This document shows, one piece after another, positions 1-12,611 of a stretch of 64,000 nt of DNA. The DNA comes from Alnus glutinosa (taxonomy: Eukaryota > Streptophyta > Magnoliopsida > Fagales > Betulaceae): positions 9,254,001-9,318,000 of the forward strand of contig NC_084891.1 in the NCBI RefSeq assembly GCF_958979055.1. Direction: 5' to 3'. A program made the translations under genes and the position numbers. The notes beneath the pieces are model-generated. The model was given only the letters and a program-made list of their open reading frames with translations. It had not been told where the DNA came from and made no database searches. Within the stretch, counting starts at the first letter, position 1; each line of letters begins with the position of its first letter.

Positions 1-993
1 TATTCGATCAAGCTTCAGATTCTTTCCAAGTTCAAATATGGGAAGATTGCTGCAACCGTTCGGACGATGTGGATTCCCATCCGGACGCGCTCATTTATAA
101 GGCAAGAATCGCAATTCAAATTCAACTGTTCGGACGTCTGTCAGCATGGTTCGGACGTACGTTCAACAGATATGGAAATTGCGTATTCAACTTCAACCGT
201 CCGGACGCCTACCTCTCATGGTCCGGACGCGCGCTTATCAGATATGGAAATTGCGGGTTGAAGATTAATCGTTCGGACGGACATCCCCCATGGTCCGGGC
301 GCACGAAGCCTTATATGGAAATTACTTGCAACGGACGTGCGACCGTTCGGACGAAAGTGTCTCACCGTCCGGACGCGGTTCTTAAACAGGAAAGATTTTC
401 AACGAAAATCTCGAAAATTTTGGTCGCACAGTTGTCTGTCCGGACGGCCCATGTCCACTGTCCGGACGACACCCGTATAATTCACAACAGTCGCCCATTT
501 GAACCTCAGCCTATAAATAGAGGCCTCTAGGCATTGAGAACTGTAAGAATTCGGTACTGAATTCCACTAGAGCTTAGAGGGTATTTTGTGAGATTATTGG
601 AGCTGATCTATTCTCTCTCAAGCCATTGCAAGTGTGCTGTTGCTGCGCTATAACTGAAGTCTATCTTAGGGGTCGGCCCTAAGGTAAAGGATTCCATTGA
701 AGACCCCTTCAGGTAGGAGACATGGTTGGGAGGCGTTCGTGTTGGGTTACACGTTAGAGAGCAAGGTACGACCACTGCATCAGGGGTATGTGAGTGTTAC
801 TACTTTGTATCTAGCTTTGTCTTCTGAATAGTGGATATTCTAGGTTTGGCTGCCCCGAAGTGGTTTTTCTCTTAATTGAGTTTCCACTTCGTTAACAAAA
901 ATCCTTGTGTTGTTTATTTTCCGCATTGTTATTTTTGTTAACACTTTAAGCACACACTGGTATTTATTTTTAGAAGTCAATTTCATTTTTTCA
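1..993 (+). repeat. 5' LTR of copia copy A (left part missing)
   Basis: Base 1 corresponds to about base 7391 in the 3' LTR of the same element, so roughly the first 350 bases of the LTR lie outside the window. It ends in TTTTTTCA at 993, two bases before the primer-binding site. Bases up to about 480 carry many copies of the palindrome CGTCCGGACG and point variants. A TATA box follows, so this array belongs to U3. Confidence 0.9.
512..519 (+). promoter_or_regulatory. LTR TATA box (TATAAATA)
   Basis: TATAAATA in the context CCTATAAATAGAGGCC, about 50 bases past the last CGTCCGGACG-like site. The same box is at 54775-54782 and 61432-61439 in copy B. It is the probable pol II core promoter of the element; the start site is not determined. 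Confidence 0.7.
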
Positions 994-995
994 AT

Positions 996-1007
996 TGGTA
1001 TCAGAGC
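996..1007 (+). other. Primer-binding site, copia copy A
   Basis: TGGTATCAGAGC lies two bases after the LTR end. It is the usual plant copia site complementary to the 3' end of initiator methionine tRNA. Confidence 0.9.
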
Positions 1008-1059
1008 TTGGTACACTCTGGTTAGATTCATTTCTTGAGTGTTATTTTTGACTTCTATA

Positions 1060-4000
1060 ATGTCTAATTTGAGTATGGATAAAGTTGCTTATATTTCTCA
1101 TGATATGTCTGTTCATAGAACCATGTTCATTAAGCCTATCATGTCTCATAATCATACTCAATCTATTTGTGGGGATAAATGAGGAAATCAGTCTATACCT
1201 ACATGTCACCATTGTGGTGTAACTGGTCATATTCGCCCAAATTGTTTCCAGATTAGGTCTCAAAAACCTTGGAACAAAACTCTTGTCCCTAGAAAAGATG
1301 AATCAGGCTTTGAAGAACAAGTTAAAATGTTAAGTGATCAAGTTAAGCTCATTAGTAAGAAGTTAGCATACCTCACCCCTAATGAGCAAAGATCTGTCCT
1401 GGTTAATAATCATAAGAAAGCTTCCAAACAAGTCTGGGTCAAAAAGGAAGATAATCTGTGTTTAGTTTCTCATACTACACTAAAAATTCTTGATACTTGT
1501 TTGTGGTATTTGGATAGTGGCTGTTCTAAACACATGACAGGTGACAAGACCTTACTAAAAGAAGTTTAGATGGGCAAAGGTGGACGGATCACCTATGGAG
1601 ATGGGAGCCAATCCAAAGTCATTGGAAAAGGAATCATCGACATTCCAGGCTTCGGAACATCTCAGGAAGCTTTGTATGTAGAGGGGCTCAAGGCAAATCT
1701 CCTCAGCATCAGCCAATTTTGTGACAATGATTTGGTGGTGCAATTCTCCAAGAAGGAATGTAACATATTTGACAGCAGTGGCAAATGGCTTATGGGGGGG
1801 GTGAAAGAACTGCTGACAACTGCTATGGTCTTCCTGGTCTCACTACAGATCCTCAGATCTTCTGCAATAAAGCAACCATAGATGATAGTAAACGGTGGCA
1901 TCGAAGGTTAGGGTATCTCAATTTCTCCGATATGTTAAAAATTGCAGGCAAAGACATTGTTAAAGATCTGCCCAAAATGGAGAAGACTGGGAAAGGAATC
2001 TGTGGTTCTTGCCAGCTGGGGAAACAAACTCGAGCAGCCCATAAGAAGACCTTAGGTATTCAAACTTCTAGAAATTTAGAATTGCTGCACATGGATCTCA
2101 TGGGTCCCACTAGAACTGCTAGTCTAGGTGGGAAAAGATATATTCTGGTTATTGTGGATGATTTCTCTCGATATACTTGGGTTATTCCTCTTCAGGAAAA
2201 ATCTTATGCTTTTGATGCAGCTCAGCATTTATTCAAGAAGATTCAGGTTGAGCAAAACTGCCAGATTATGAGAATCTGCAGTGATCATGGAAGAGAATTC
2301 AAAAATTCCAAGTTTGAAGAATTCTGTCTCTCATACGGAATCAAGCAAGAATTTTCTTCTCCTATCACTCCTCAGCAAAATGGAGTTGTTGAAAGAAAGA
2401 ACAGGGTTATTCAGGAGATGGGTCGTGTGATGATCCACTCAAGGAATCTTGCTCAACACTTCTAGGGAGAAGCAGTAAACACTGCATGCCATATTATCAA
2501 CAAAGTCTACTTGATGCCTGAAACAAACAAGACTCCCTATGAAATTTGGCGAGGTAAAAAACCCACGGTAAAGTACTTCAAGACTATTGGAAGTAAATGC
2601 TATATCCTTCGTGACAGGGAGAATCTTGGGAAGTTTGATTCCAAGAGTGACGAAGGTATATTCTTGGGGTACTCCATAAACAGTCGTGCCTACAGGGTCT
2701 TCAATAAAAGGACAGAGACTGTGATGGAATCTATAAATGTGGTTATTGATGATGAAGAAGTTGAGAGACCAAGCAGCAGAGAGGAAAATCAGCTCGATTC
2801 AGATGATCCAGCTCCAACTGATATTATTAAGTCTTCTCCGAACATGTCTCCAGATGAATCTCCTTCTTCTCCCACAACTTCGGATACCGCTCCCACTACT
2901 TCCGAAGATGAGGATACTCCTGCTAATCCTCCTAAGCAATCATGGGTGAAGCACAATCATCCTTCTCAGCAGCTTCTTGGGACCATAGATGAAGGGCGTA
3001 GGCTAGGAAGCAGAGTCATTCAGCCTACCAGTGAAGTAGCTAATCAAGTCTCCTACAACTGCTATCTTGCTCAGACAGAACCCAAGAAAGTTGATGAAGC
3101 GCTACAGGATGAAGGCTGGGTGAGTGCAATGCATGATGAGCTCCATCAATTCACCAGAAATGATGTCTGGACCTTGGTTCCCTGTCCTGCAGAACAGAAT
3201 ATCATTGGTACCAAGTGGATCTTCAAGAATAAAACTGACAAGCGTGGTACTGTTATTCGGAATAAAGCCCGTCTTGTTGCACAAGGATATACTTAGATAG
3301 AGGGTGTAGACTTTGATGAAACCTTTGCCCCGGTTGCCAGGTTAGAATCCATCAGAATTCTTCTCTCTATTGCTTGTCATCTTGGTTTCAAACTATATCA
3401 AATGGATGTAAAGAGTGCATTTCTTAACGTTGTTCTTCAAGAAGAAGTTTATGTAGAACAGTCGAAGGGTTTTCAAGATCCTTATCATCCCCATCATGTG
3501 TACAAGCTGAAAAAGGCTTTATATGAGCTTAAGCAGGCTCCTCGGGCATGGTATGAGCGCCTTACCACGTATCTCCTAGCTAAGGGATTCACAAGGGGAC
3601 AAGCTGATCGAACCCTATTCATCAGAAATCAAGGTATTCACAAACTCATTGCTTAGATCTATGTGGATGACATCATTTTTGGAGCTACCTTAGACTCTTT
3701 TGCCCATGAGTTTTCTGAAAAAATGAAGCAGGAATTTGAGATGAGCATGATTGGTGAGCTGAACTACTTTCTTGGTCTTCAAGTCAAGCAAACTGTTGAA
3801 GGTATCTTCATTTCTCAGTCCAAGTATGCTAAAGATCTGGTCAAACGGTTTGGTTTGGATGGAAAGAGTCGTGCCCGAACTCCCATGAGCACCAGTGTCA
3901 AGATTAGTAGTGATCTTGCAGGAAAATCCGTTGATTCATCCCTCTACATGAGTATGATAGGGAGTCTCCTGTATCTTACTGGCAGCCGACTAGACATTGC

Positions 4001-5855
4001 CTTCAGTGTGGGAGTTTATGCTCGCTTTCAAGCAAATCCAAAGGAATCTCATCTCACTGCAGTCAAGCGTATCATCATGTATGTCAATGATACCCTTCTT
4101 TATGGCATTTGGTATTCTAGAGAAACAAATCTTGTTGTTGCAGGATACTCTGATGCAGACTGGGCTGGAAATGTTGATGATAGAAAGAGCACCTCGGGAG
4201 GATGTTTCTATTTGGGAAACAATCTTGTAGCTTGGATGAGCAAGAAACAAGCCTCTATATATCTCTCCACTGCTGAGGCTGAATATATTGCTGCGGGCAG
4301 TTGTTGCACGTTGTTGTGAGTTTTAAAGAGTACTCGCAAGCGCACGAATCGTTTGCAATATATCGTTATGCAAGTGCGAGGTCGAATCCACAGGAAAATG
4401 GTCAAAAGTTAGTGTTTTGCTTAATCAACCTCATTCTAACCTAGTTCCAAGAGTTTGAGGGTTAAACATGCACCACAAATGCTAAGTTAAAGAGGAAGAA
4501 ATGAAATATGTAAAAAGAGACTAAGGCTAAGGAATTCACCAAACCAAATCCAACAACTCACACTCTTGGTTTCCACTTGAACACCTAAAGAACATTAAGC
4601 TTAGGGTGTCATTCAAGTTTCTTAACCATAAACCTTAGAACCATTAAATGAATCCAACTCAAAGATAAATCACAGAGAGTACCCATTTGAAATCAAATCA
4701 TCCATTGTATCCATTCAAAGAATAAATCAAAATAGATATCATCTTTCAAACCGATAAAACAATGTATCCATCGGGTGAAACACATTAAATGTCTTATTTC
4801 TACCACCAACCACATTCATTGCAAAAGATAAAGCATTAAATGAATGGAACTTGAACAACATAATGATATAGCATTAAATGTGCAAGTAGTACTACAAGAG
4901 TGTGAATGTCATCAATGGGGAGGTTTCATCCTCATCCTTAGTTGAGAGTTCTAGCCTCCCATGGCTAAAAACACCACAAAAACATGAAGAACAAACATGA
5001 AAACAGAAGAAAAGCTTTACAGAGACAAATGTCTAAAGAAAAGAGCTATTGAAATAAACTACAAAATGCACGAAATTAAACCTAGCTACTGCTATGAGAA
5101 TTGCTCTCCAACAAGGAGGCATGTCTATGGCTTTATAGAATGAAATTAAGGTTAGAAACCATGTAAAATGAATCCTCTACCCTCTATAGGGTTCCTCTCT
5201 TGTTAGAGACAACCAAGTTCATGAAACCAGCGTGTTCTCCTGCGAAAATCAGAGGGAGAAATGCTTTTTGTCATGGAAAAACCCCTGATTGGGTGTTCTG
5301 GTGTGTGTCTGCAAAAGTCAGTTCTGGGAAATTTTGATCGATCGACTTCGGGCAAAATTTCGATTGATCGACTTTTAAGTTCGATCGATCGACTTTTCAG
5401 GACTTCCGAATTTCCAAGCATTTCCACATGAAATTTTGTCATTCCTCTATTGACCTACAAAACACAAAAACTAACAAAAACATCAGAAAATAGTAAGGCT
5501 AAAGGTCTAACTAATGTAAATCAAGGGGTCCAAATATACAATATTTGGCACTCATCACACGTAATTATTGTGGATGAAGGCACTACTAGGCGACTACGGA
5601 TTCTCTCAAGATACTATGATTATCAACTGTGATAATACTAGTGCTATCAACATCTCCAAGAATCCAGTTCAGCACTCTTGGACCAAGCACATCGATATCC
5701 GGCATCACTTCTTACGTGATCTTGTGGAATCCAAGGTAGTCTCGCTCTCTTTCATCCCCATTGACAACCAATTGGCTGATATTCTTACCAAACCTCTAGA
5801 TGGTAGCAGGTTTGAGTCCCTCCAGAAAGCCATTGGTGTTTGTGCCATGTCCTAG
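1060..5855 (+). pseudogene. gag-pol of copia copy A, multiply broken
   Basis: Starts MSNLSMDK, only about 50 codons ahead of a CCHC zinc knuckle (C-HH-C-GVTG-H-IRPN-C); no capsid-type gag domain precedes it. Then protease (LDSGCSKHMTG), integrase (HRRLGYLNF zone, D of HMDLMGP, D of SDHGREF, E of NGVVERK), RT ([17 protein letters not shown]) and RNase H (DADWAG, STAEAEY). Breaks: TGA 1180; TAG 1567; a G-tract two bases longer than in copy B near 1794 (frameshift); TAG 2463, 3294 and 3654; and a solo LTR at 4312-5557. Coding resumes at 5563 with LLGDYGFSQDT and ends at 5855. It cannot yield a full polyprotein. Confidence 0.93.
4312..5557. mobile_element. Solo LTR nested in copia A RNase H
   Basis: A 1246-bp block with TG...CA ends (TGTTGTGAG... 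and ...GGCACTCATCA) interrupts RNase H exactly where copy B is continuous. The 5-bp duplication CACGT is at 4307-4311 and 5558-5562. It has no coding sequence and no internal primer-binding site, so it fits a solo LTR from another LTR element. It includes three variants of a GATCGATCGACTT motif at about 5335-5400. Which strand was transcribed is unclear. Confidence 0.85.
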
Positions 5856-7034
5856 ACATGTGCTTCCATGCTAGGATTTTTGTTTTATCCTTTGATAGCA
5901 TAATGTTGTTAAAAATAAAAATAAAAATGGGAGTTTTGTAGCAGGTTGGTTCCTTCTAAGGTATGTCAGCTATCTCATGTATTTTACTTGGGTTTTTTAG
6001 TTCATTATGCATTGATGAATTATCCTTACATATGGTTGAGAACATAAGTCTGACATATGCAAAGTTTTCCTACTCACCTGTTATGATTGATAGCTTCTTT
6101 CCTCATGCGATGAAAATGTGCACTATCCAAAGACTCCCCTAAAGGTACATCTTTCATTCTCTGACTCTTTGTTTCTAAAGATTCTGGATAAGAGAATAAG
6201 TTTTTGATAAGATGTCCGAATTGACCTCATGCTAGTTGAACCTAAAACCTAAAAACTCTGGCATTCTCTCTAGGTTGCAGCACCATACGAATCAAACAGT
6301 AAATCATATGAATTATGTGCTTCTAATTGTATATTCACTGCTTATGTGCTGAATTTGTTATATGTCTTACCCCCTACGTGCAAGTAAAAATTTACCTTGT
6401 CCTTCATGGTATAAGTAAAACAAATTGTGTGCTGCACCTTAGGGGGAGTGTATCAGATGAGGGTGACTAGGCCCTAGCAAGTTATAAAGTTTGACTTTTG
6501 GCTTGTCTTCCACTTATTTTCTCTTCTGTTTAGGAAATCTGGTTGCTATTTGTCAAAATATTGAAAATCATACCTTATGGGTGAAGTCTTCACACACCCA
6601 CACATTGCATGAGCTGATAACGCTATTCTATTACTCTGTTTGCAGGGGAATCTTTGCCTATCTTCTCCTTGTCTATTGACTATATGTTTGCATAATTTTG
6701 ACATGCTTTGTGACTATCTTCTCAAGACAGGGGTACATGTGTGTGCTATTATACTTGTGAAGGACCTAACTATGTTGCTCTTCTTTCTACAGTTCAGCTG
6801 GATGTTTTCTTATTTCGTCCTTTCTTTTTGTTTGTAAAACTTGTGGACTTATATTACTCTGTTTCCCGGGTCCTTCTGAAACCGTTAGGGGTAGTAATTT
6901 TTATTGCAGTTGGTTTTTATTACTCTGTTTTACTCTTTGTCGCAAAAAGAGGGAGTAATTTTTATTTTTGGACCGGGAATGTATTTCCAAACCGGTCAAG
7001 TGATTTTTATCCCAGAATGGCCAAATGGGGAGTT
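5856..7034 (+). other. Copia A pol-to-LTR spacer with purine tract
   Basis: About 1.2 kb with no recognisable protein. It matches 58832-60512 of copy B apart from a MITE present only in B. It ends in a purine-rich stretch (AAATGGGGAG, about 7023-7032) just before the LTR, which serves as the polypurine tract. SIRE-type elements carry an env-like frame here; I see none. Confidence 0.7.
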
Positions 7035-8238
7035 TGTTAGGTTATGATTGGCTACATTCTGTTTGGACAAAATCACTTGTATGTAAAGATGTTTTTTAAC
7101 AAGGATTCCACTATTTAGATTACTTTCAGAAGACTCTGCACTGCTTGCAAGTCAGAAGATTTTCGGTTCCTTGTCAGTCGTCCGGACGACGTGTCATCCC
7201 ATTCGGACGCTCATCTGTCCACTGTTGAATCCGTCCGGAAAACGTGCCATATCGTCCGAACGCCCGACAGACCAAGCATCATTCGTCCGGACGACGTGGT
7301 ATTCCGTCCGGACCCTACACTGTGTCGAGAAGCTTCTGTTCCAGCTTGCATCCGTCTGGACGTCTCAGCATCCCGTCCGGACGCCTCTCAGTATTCGATC
7401 AAGCTTCAGATTCTTTCCAAGTTCAAATATGGGAAGATTGCTGCAACCGTCCGGACGACGTGGATTCCCGTCCGGACACGCTCATTTATAAGGCAAGAAT
7501 CACAATTCAAATTCAACCGTCCGGACGTCTATCAGCGTGGTCCGGACACGCGTTCAACAGATATGGAAATTGCGTATTCAACTTCAACCGTCCGGACGCC
7601 TGCCTCTCATGGTTCGGATGCACGCTTATCAGATATGGAAATTGCGTGTTGAAGATTAATCATCCGGACGGCCATCCCCCATGGTCCGGACGCTCGAAGC
7701 CTTATATGGAAATTACTTGCAGTAGACGTGCGACCGTTCGGACTACAGTGTCTTACCGTTTGGATGCGGTTCTTAAACAGGAAAGATTTTTAGCGAAAAT
7801 CTCAGAAATTCTGGTCTCACAGTTGTCCGTCCGGACGGCCCATGTCCACCGTCCGGACGACACCCGTATAATTCACAGGAGTTGCCCATTTGAACCTCGG
7901 CCCCTAGGCATTGAGAACTGCAAGAATTCTGTATTGAATTCCACTAGAGCTTAGAGAGTATTTTGTGAGATTATTGGAGCTGATCTATTCTCTCTCAAGC
8001 CATAACTGGTGTGATGTTGCTGCGCTATAACTGAAGTCTATCTTAGGGGTCAGCCCTAAGGTAAAGGATTCCATTGGAGACCCCTTCAGGTAGGAGACCT
8101 GGTTGGGAGGCGTTCGTGTTGGGTTACACGTTAGAGAGCAAGGTACGACCACTGCATCAGGGGTATGTGAGTGTTACTACTTTGTATCTAGCTTTGTCTT
8201 CTGAATGGTGGATATCCTGGGTTTGGTTGCCCCGGAGT
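7035..8238 (+). repeat. 3' LTR of copia copy A, truncated, TATA lost
   Basis: Starts TGTTAGGTTATG after the purine tract. U3 carries the CGTCCGGACG palindrome array (about 7180-7860). Compared with the other LTRs, about 14 bases containing TATAAATA are missing near 7900. Similarity stops after GCCCCGGAGT (about 8238), so the last 140 bases or so of the LTR are absent and hAT-like DNA is joined there. Confidence 0.88.
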
Positions 8239-8412
8239 AGTAACACTCCCAAAATAATCGCTCACAACCCAAATCGTCGCTCCGGTAGAGCTCCAGTGGC
8301 CGTCTTCGCTACAAGCATCACCGGTGTGTCCAACAAAACCAGCTAGCGCCATAGCCATGATTTTCAAATAGCCTCAGATACAAAGTTTGCACCGGCCTCG
8401 CTCTATACCCCG

Positions 8413-10428
8413 TTGTCTTTCTCGCAAACACAATTGGGTACAGGTAACTCAAGAAAAAAACAAAAAGGTGTGAATAAGTCGAATGTATGGTCGCACTTTA
8501 CAAAAGTGAAACCAATTGACAAGGAAAACCTTAAGACAACATGCAATTATTGCAATAGGATCTTAGTGATGATCTTAGGGTATCACTGGAGATATGACAC
8601 TTTAGCTATGAGGTACACCTTTTCTCTAACTATCCAACCTCCCCACTTAGAAAATCGAATATACCCAAAGGTCAAATTCTGTTGCAATAGTCATTTAAGA
8701 AAATGTCAGAGGGCGCTAGTAGTAATACCAACCAACATGGATTTGTGAAGTATGATCCGATTAAAGTAAGGAAGTTGATTGTTTAATATTTCATCAAGGA
8801 GGAGTTGCCTTTTAGGCATGTGGAGAGTCATGGGTTTGGAGAATTGATTAATGGAATTGAACCAAAGTTCAATTTACCATATCGCATTACTCTACAAAAG
8901 GATTGCATGAAACTATATGAGGAAGAAAAATTTAATTTGAAGGTTTTTTTTAGGGGAAAAATAATTTGCATCACTATTGATATATGGACATTTTTTCAAA
9001 ATTTGAACTACATGGTTGTTACTGCTAGCTTCATAGATTCTGATTGAAGAATGCATAAGAAAAAAATCAAGTTTAATTTAATTTCAAGTCATAAGGGTGA
9101 AAATATTGGAAGAATGTTGGAGAATACATTGATAGAATGAGAGATTGAATTAGTGTTCACTATTACAGCTGATAATACTACAGTCAATGATGTAGCAATT
9201 GATTATATGAGAAGGAAGTTTAAGGACAAGAGAGCTACTATTTTGGAAGGTGAATTCCTTCACATGCGGTGTGCCGCTCATATATTAAATCCTGTTGTAA
9301 ATGAAGGCTTGAAAAGATTGGGTGATTGTGTTTCTAATATTATGAACACAGTGAAATTTGTAAGGTCTTCACCGCAGAGAATGACAAGGTTTAAAGAATG
9401 CATAAAGTGTGAAAAAAATTCAATGAACGAAGACGGTGTCTCTAGATGTTCAAACAAGATGGAATTTTACGTACTTAATATTGAGTGGGCTGAGAAGTAC
9501 CAAAAAGCTTTTACTCGACTTGGAAAGGAAGATGGTAATCTTTTTGTTGTTACTAGCTATGATGAGTGGGAAAATACTAGGGAATTTTTTAAGTTTTTGA
9601 AACCTTTTTATGAAGCCACATTGAAGTTTTCTAGCTCAATTCATGTCACCTCCAACTCATATTTTATTCAATTTTGTATTATTATAAAGACATTGTCTAA
9701 TGGGTGTATGAGTTCTAATCCTTTTCTTAGTGAAGTGAGTTGGGATATGAAAAAGAAGTATGAAAAGTATTGGGGGACTATGGATAAGATTAACCTATTG
9801 TTGTATGTCGCTAATGTTCTTGACCCGCGTACCAAGTTTAAGGCATTACAATATTACTTGGTAAAATGCAGTGGCCCTGAGTAGATAAAAGAAATCAAGA
9901 CAAATGTGAGAGACCTCTTGAACCGTTTGTGGGAGCAATACAATAAGTTATATGGGGGCGTTTGTCTAACTTTGATGTGGGTGTGGAAAGTTCAACTGTT
10001 ACTTCCATAAATGTTAGTGGTGATGACATTGATGATACACTTACAGAGATAGAATATATGAAGGAGTTCACCCAACATCTTGAGGAAGCGAACAACTTGG
10101 AGTGTATGATGGAGGTAATCGTTATTTTTTGGATGGGTGTGAAGCAACAACAAAAGATTTTGATATCTTACTTTAGTGGAAGGTTAATGCACCCAAATAT
10201 CATATCCTTGCAGAGATAGCCCATGATATATTGGTCATTCCTATTTCCACAGTTGCATTCAAGTCCACATTCAGCAACGGAGGACGTATATTGGATCATT
10301 TTAGGAGTTCATTATCTCCAATGACAGTTGAGGCCTTGATTTGCACTCAAGACTGGATAAAGAGCAATCAAGACTTGAAGCATGAGAAGATTATTGAAAT
10401 ATTTGATAAGCATGGTAAATGGTTATAA
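8413..10428 (+). pseudogene. hAT transposase remnant (BED finger, RICESLEEPER-like)
   Basis: Pieces in several frames follow hAT order. A BED-type zinc finger start (SNVWSHFTK, CNYCNR) is at 8413-8748. The middle region (FNLPYRITL; ITIDIWTFFQNLNYM) is at about 8790-9047. The long core (FTITADNTTVND, MRCAAHILN, LDPRTKFKAL) is at about 9129-9884. The C-terminal dimerisation motif (PISTVAFKSTFSNGGRILD, LICTQDWIKS) is at 10231-10428. Stops and frameshifts separate the parts. Plant relatives are Ac-like or domesticated DAYSLEEPER/RICESLEEPER proteins; the breaks mark this as a dead transposon copy. It begins right at the truncated copia LTR. Confidence 0.85.
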
Positions 10429-11400
10429 ATTCATTTTATTTTTCATTATTATTAATTCATTTTAGTTATTTATTCATTTAACTCATTTTTTTTTTTCTTC
10501 TATTGTAGTTATAGATGATTGAAAGTAGAGTTGCAGAAAGCCAGAAACCGGACCATGCTTGGATATGTTTAATGTTTATGAACTTTTGCTTATGAACTTT
10601 TTTAATATGTTTATGTCTTTATGAACTTTTGGGTTTGAACTTTTTTAATTTTTAATATGTTTATGAATTTTTGGTTGCTGGTTTGTTTAAAAATGGTGGT
10701 TGAACTTTAGTAGACTTGTTGGTTTGTTTGCTCTTAGTAGACATTTTGTTATCTATGTAATATTTATTTTATTTCTAAGGATTTTTCGATTGTAGGCTCT
10801 TAGTAGACATTTTGTTATATGTGTATGTAATATTCATTTTATTTATGAAGAAATATGGACTATAGGTTTGTTTGTTTGCTATTAGTAGACATTTTGTTAT
10901 CTATGTAAAGTGTAAACTCTAGACATTTTGATTTCATGTGGATTCTTATTATGGGTTTATGTTATTAGGCTTTTATGTGTGGATTTAATAACTGAATATA
11001 ACTGGATTTCATTACAGTTGGGCTAGAATTTTATAACTGAAAATATAAAGCCCAAAAAAATTTAAATGAAGTCTAAAAAAATAGGCCCAATGCCTAAAAT
11101 ACTAAAAATAGGCCCAAATGTGTGTATATATATATTTTAAAAATAATACTTGGTCTGGATACCCAGTTTTACCCGAGGTAACCGGGTATCCCCTAGGTGA
11201 TCGGTTTCCCGATTAACCGGGGTACCCGGATCCGAATCAGGTTATTGAAATCCAATAACCGGAGACCCCGGTTTCAATTCCCAGTTTTGACCAATAATCG
11301 GGAATTGCCAAAATTGGAAACTGGAACTGAATTTACACCAATAATAGTAAATAAGAACTCACACATGGTTACCTTAATACTCTTATGAAATTCCTTGCTT
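10429..11400. other. hAT 3' region with ACCCGG/CCGGTT-type repeats
   Basis: AT-rich non-coding DNA follows the transposase, with repeated GTAGACATTTTGTTATCTATGT-like phrases near 10730-10900. A stretch at about 11155-11330 is dense in CCCGG, ACCGG and CCGGTT words in both directions. This resembles the subterminal repeats of hAT elements. I could not pair clean terminal inverted repeats or a target duplication, so the right end is not fixed. Confidence 0.45.
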
Positions 11401-11744
11401 GGGCTCACCATATTATTTTTGGAGAAAAGTGCAAGTATTTTCTCAAATTATTTGGCAATTTGTAACGTCTTTTTAAACTTTTAATTAAAGTAATGTCTAT
11501 CAGAAAATTGCAAAGAACTCTCTAGGTATAAAAAATGACAAAAATAAAAGAAATAAAAAAATTTAGAAAAAATACAAAAATAAAATAAAATCATAAAAAC
11601 ATAAAAAAAATTGGTGACCCACGACGACAGCCGTGGGTCTTCCGCAGACCCACCCACGATCATGGCTTTCATTTTATTTTATTACTTTTCCTTCAAATTT
11701 GTAAAATTATTTGTCTTTTTAAGAATTTTTAAGAAATATTTTTA

Positions 11745-11792
<48 letters not shown>

Positions 11793-12611
11793 GATAAAAA
11801 GGGCATAAAAGTTTTGGAATATATTCTTTGGGTTTTATTACAGCTAAGGCCCATTTCGACGTTTTACCTATTGACGCTAAAGAGAGAACGAATTTTGCGT
11901 TAGATCTAAGAGAGGAAACCCATCACGCAGTCGGATTTCGTTTTTTCTTAAGACAAAAGCAATTGGCACCAAACTGGAACCACCATTATTCACGAAGACG
12001 ACTGCCGAAAGATCGAACCGAGCCAAATCGAGGTGCGCTTTCTTTTCATTTATTGAATCACACTGTTTTCGTCATTTCGTCAATCAATCTGGTTTCGGTG
12101 TTCCGTGAATCAAACTGTTTTCAATTGCTTTTTCTGTTTTGGAGTTTTCGTTTGGTTCGGTGTGTAACTAGAGTCCGAATTTAGGGTTTTGGATGGTAGG
12201 AAATTGGAGTCGGACTTTTTTCTAATGTTCTGTTCGGTATGCACGAAACTGGGGTTTTTGAATCTTAGGCTATCGTTAGTATCCACTGCTGATTGAGCCG
12301 AATAAGGCAGCTATTTGTTTTACTTAATGGAGGTGAATTTCTCAATTTCTGAAAACAACACGAAACTTGAGTTTTAGATTTTTCTTTTATTTTCTCTGCG
12401 ACCAAATGAGGACATTATTTCAATTCGATAAGCTTATTTCTTCACTTATTTAGTGATTATTTGTGGTCTTATTTATTTTATTGAATATTCATTATTATTT
12501 TTTTTTTTCCTGGGCATGGTAAAGGGGTAGTGTCTCTAATGGTGATTGGGCCTTGTGGGTGGTTGTGATTCGTGTGGAGGGTCAGTGGGGAACAAGGACG
12601 GAGTGGATCAG
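11401..12611 (+). other. Upstream region and probable 5' UTR of the coiled-coil gene
   Basis: No protein seen. It contains a long poly-T run at about 11749-11790. From about 11830 the base composition becomes gene-like. A possible 5' UTR intron would use GT near 12032 and an AG before the ATG at 12612; this is a guess. No clear TATA box was assigned. Confidence 0.4.

Larger units (their letters stand above)
1..8238 (+). mobile_element. Ty1/copia retrotransposon, copy A (decayed)
   Basis: Order seen: partial 5' LTR (to 993), primer-binding site, short gag with zinc knuckle, protease, integrase, reverse transcriptase, RNase H, long non-coding spacer, purine tract, 3' LTR (from 7035). The protease-integrase-RT-RNase H order is that of Ty1/copia. 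The long LTR and long pol-LTR spacer resemble the SIRE/Maximus lineage, but I am not sure of the lineage. The left end is cut by the window. The 3' LTR stops abruptly near 8238, where hAT-like sequence begins, so no target-site duplication can be checked. The body is close to copy B (53933-61889) but carries more stops, a frameshift and a nested solo LTR. Confidence 0.93.

Noticed and set aside
69..530. Open frames across copia LTRs (also 7191-7954, 53986-54435, 54493-54783, 60553-60921)
   Set aside because: They are produced by the palindrome array; the same frames recur in every LTR and resemble no protein.
6491..7040. Env-like protein in the copia spacer
   Set aside because: Short hydrophobic frames differ between copies A and B and are not conserved.
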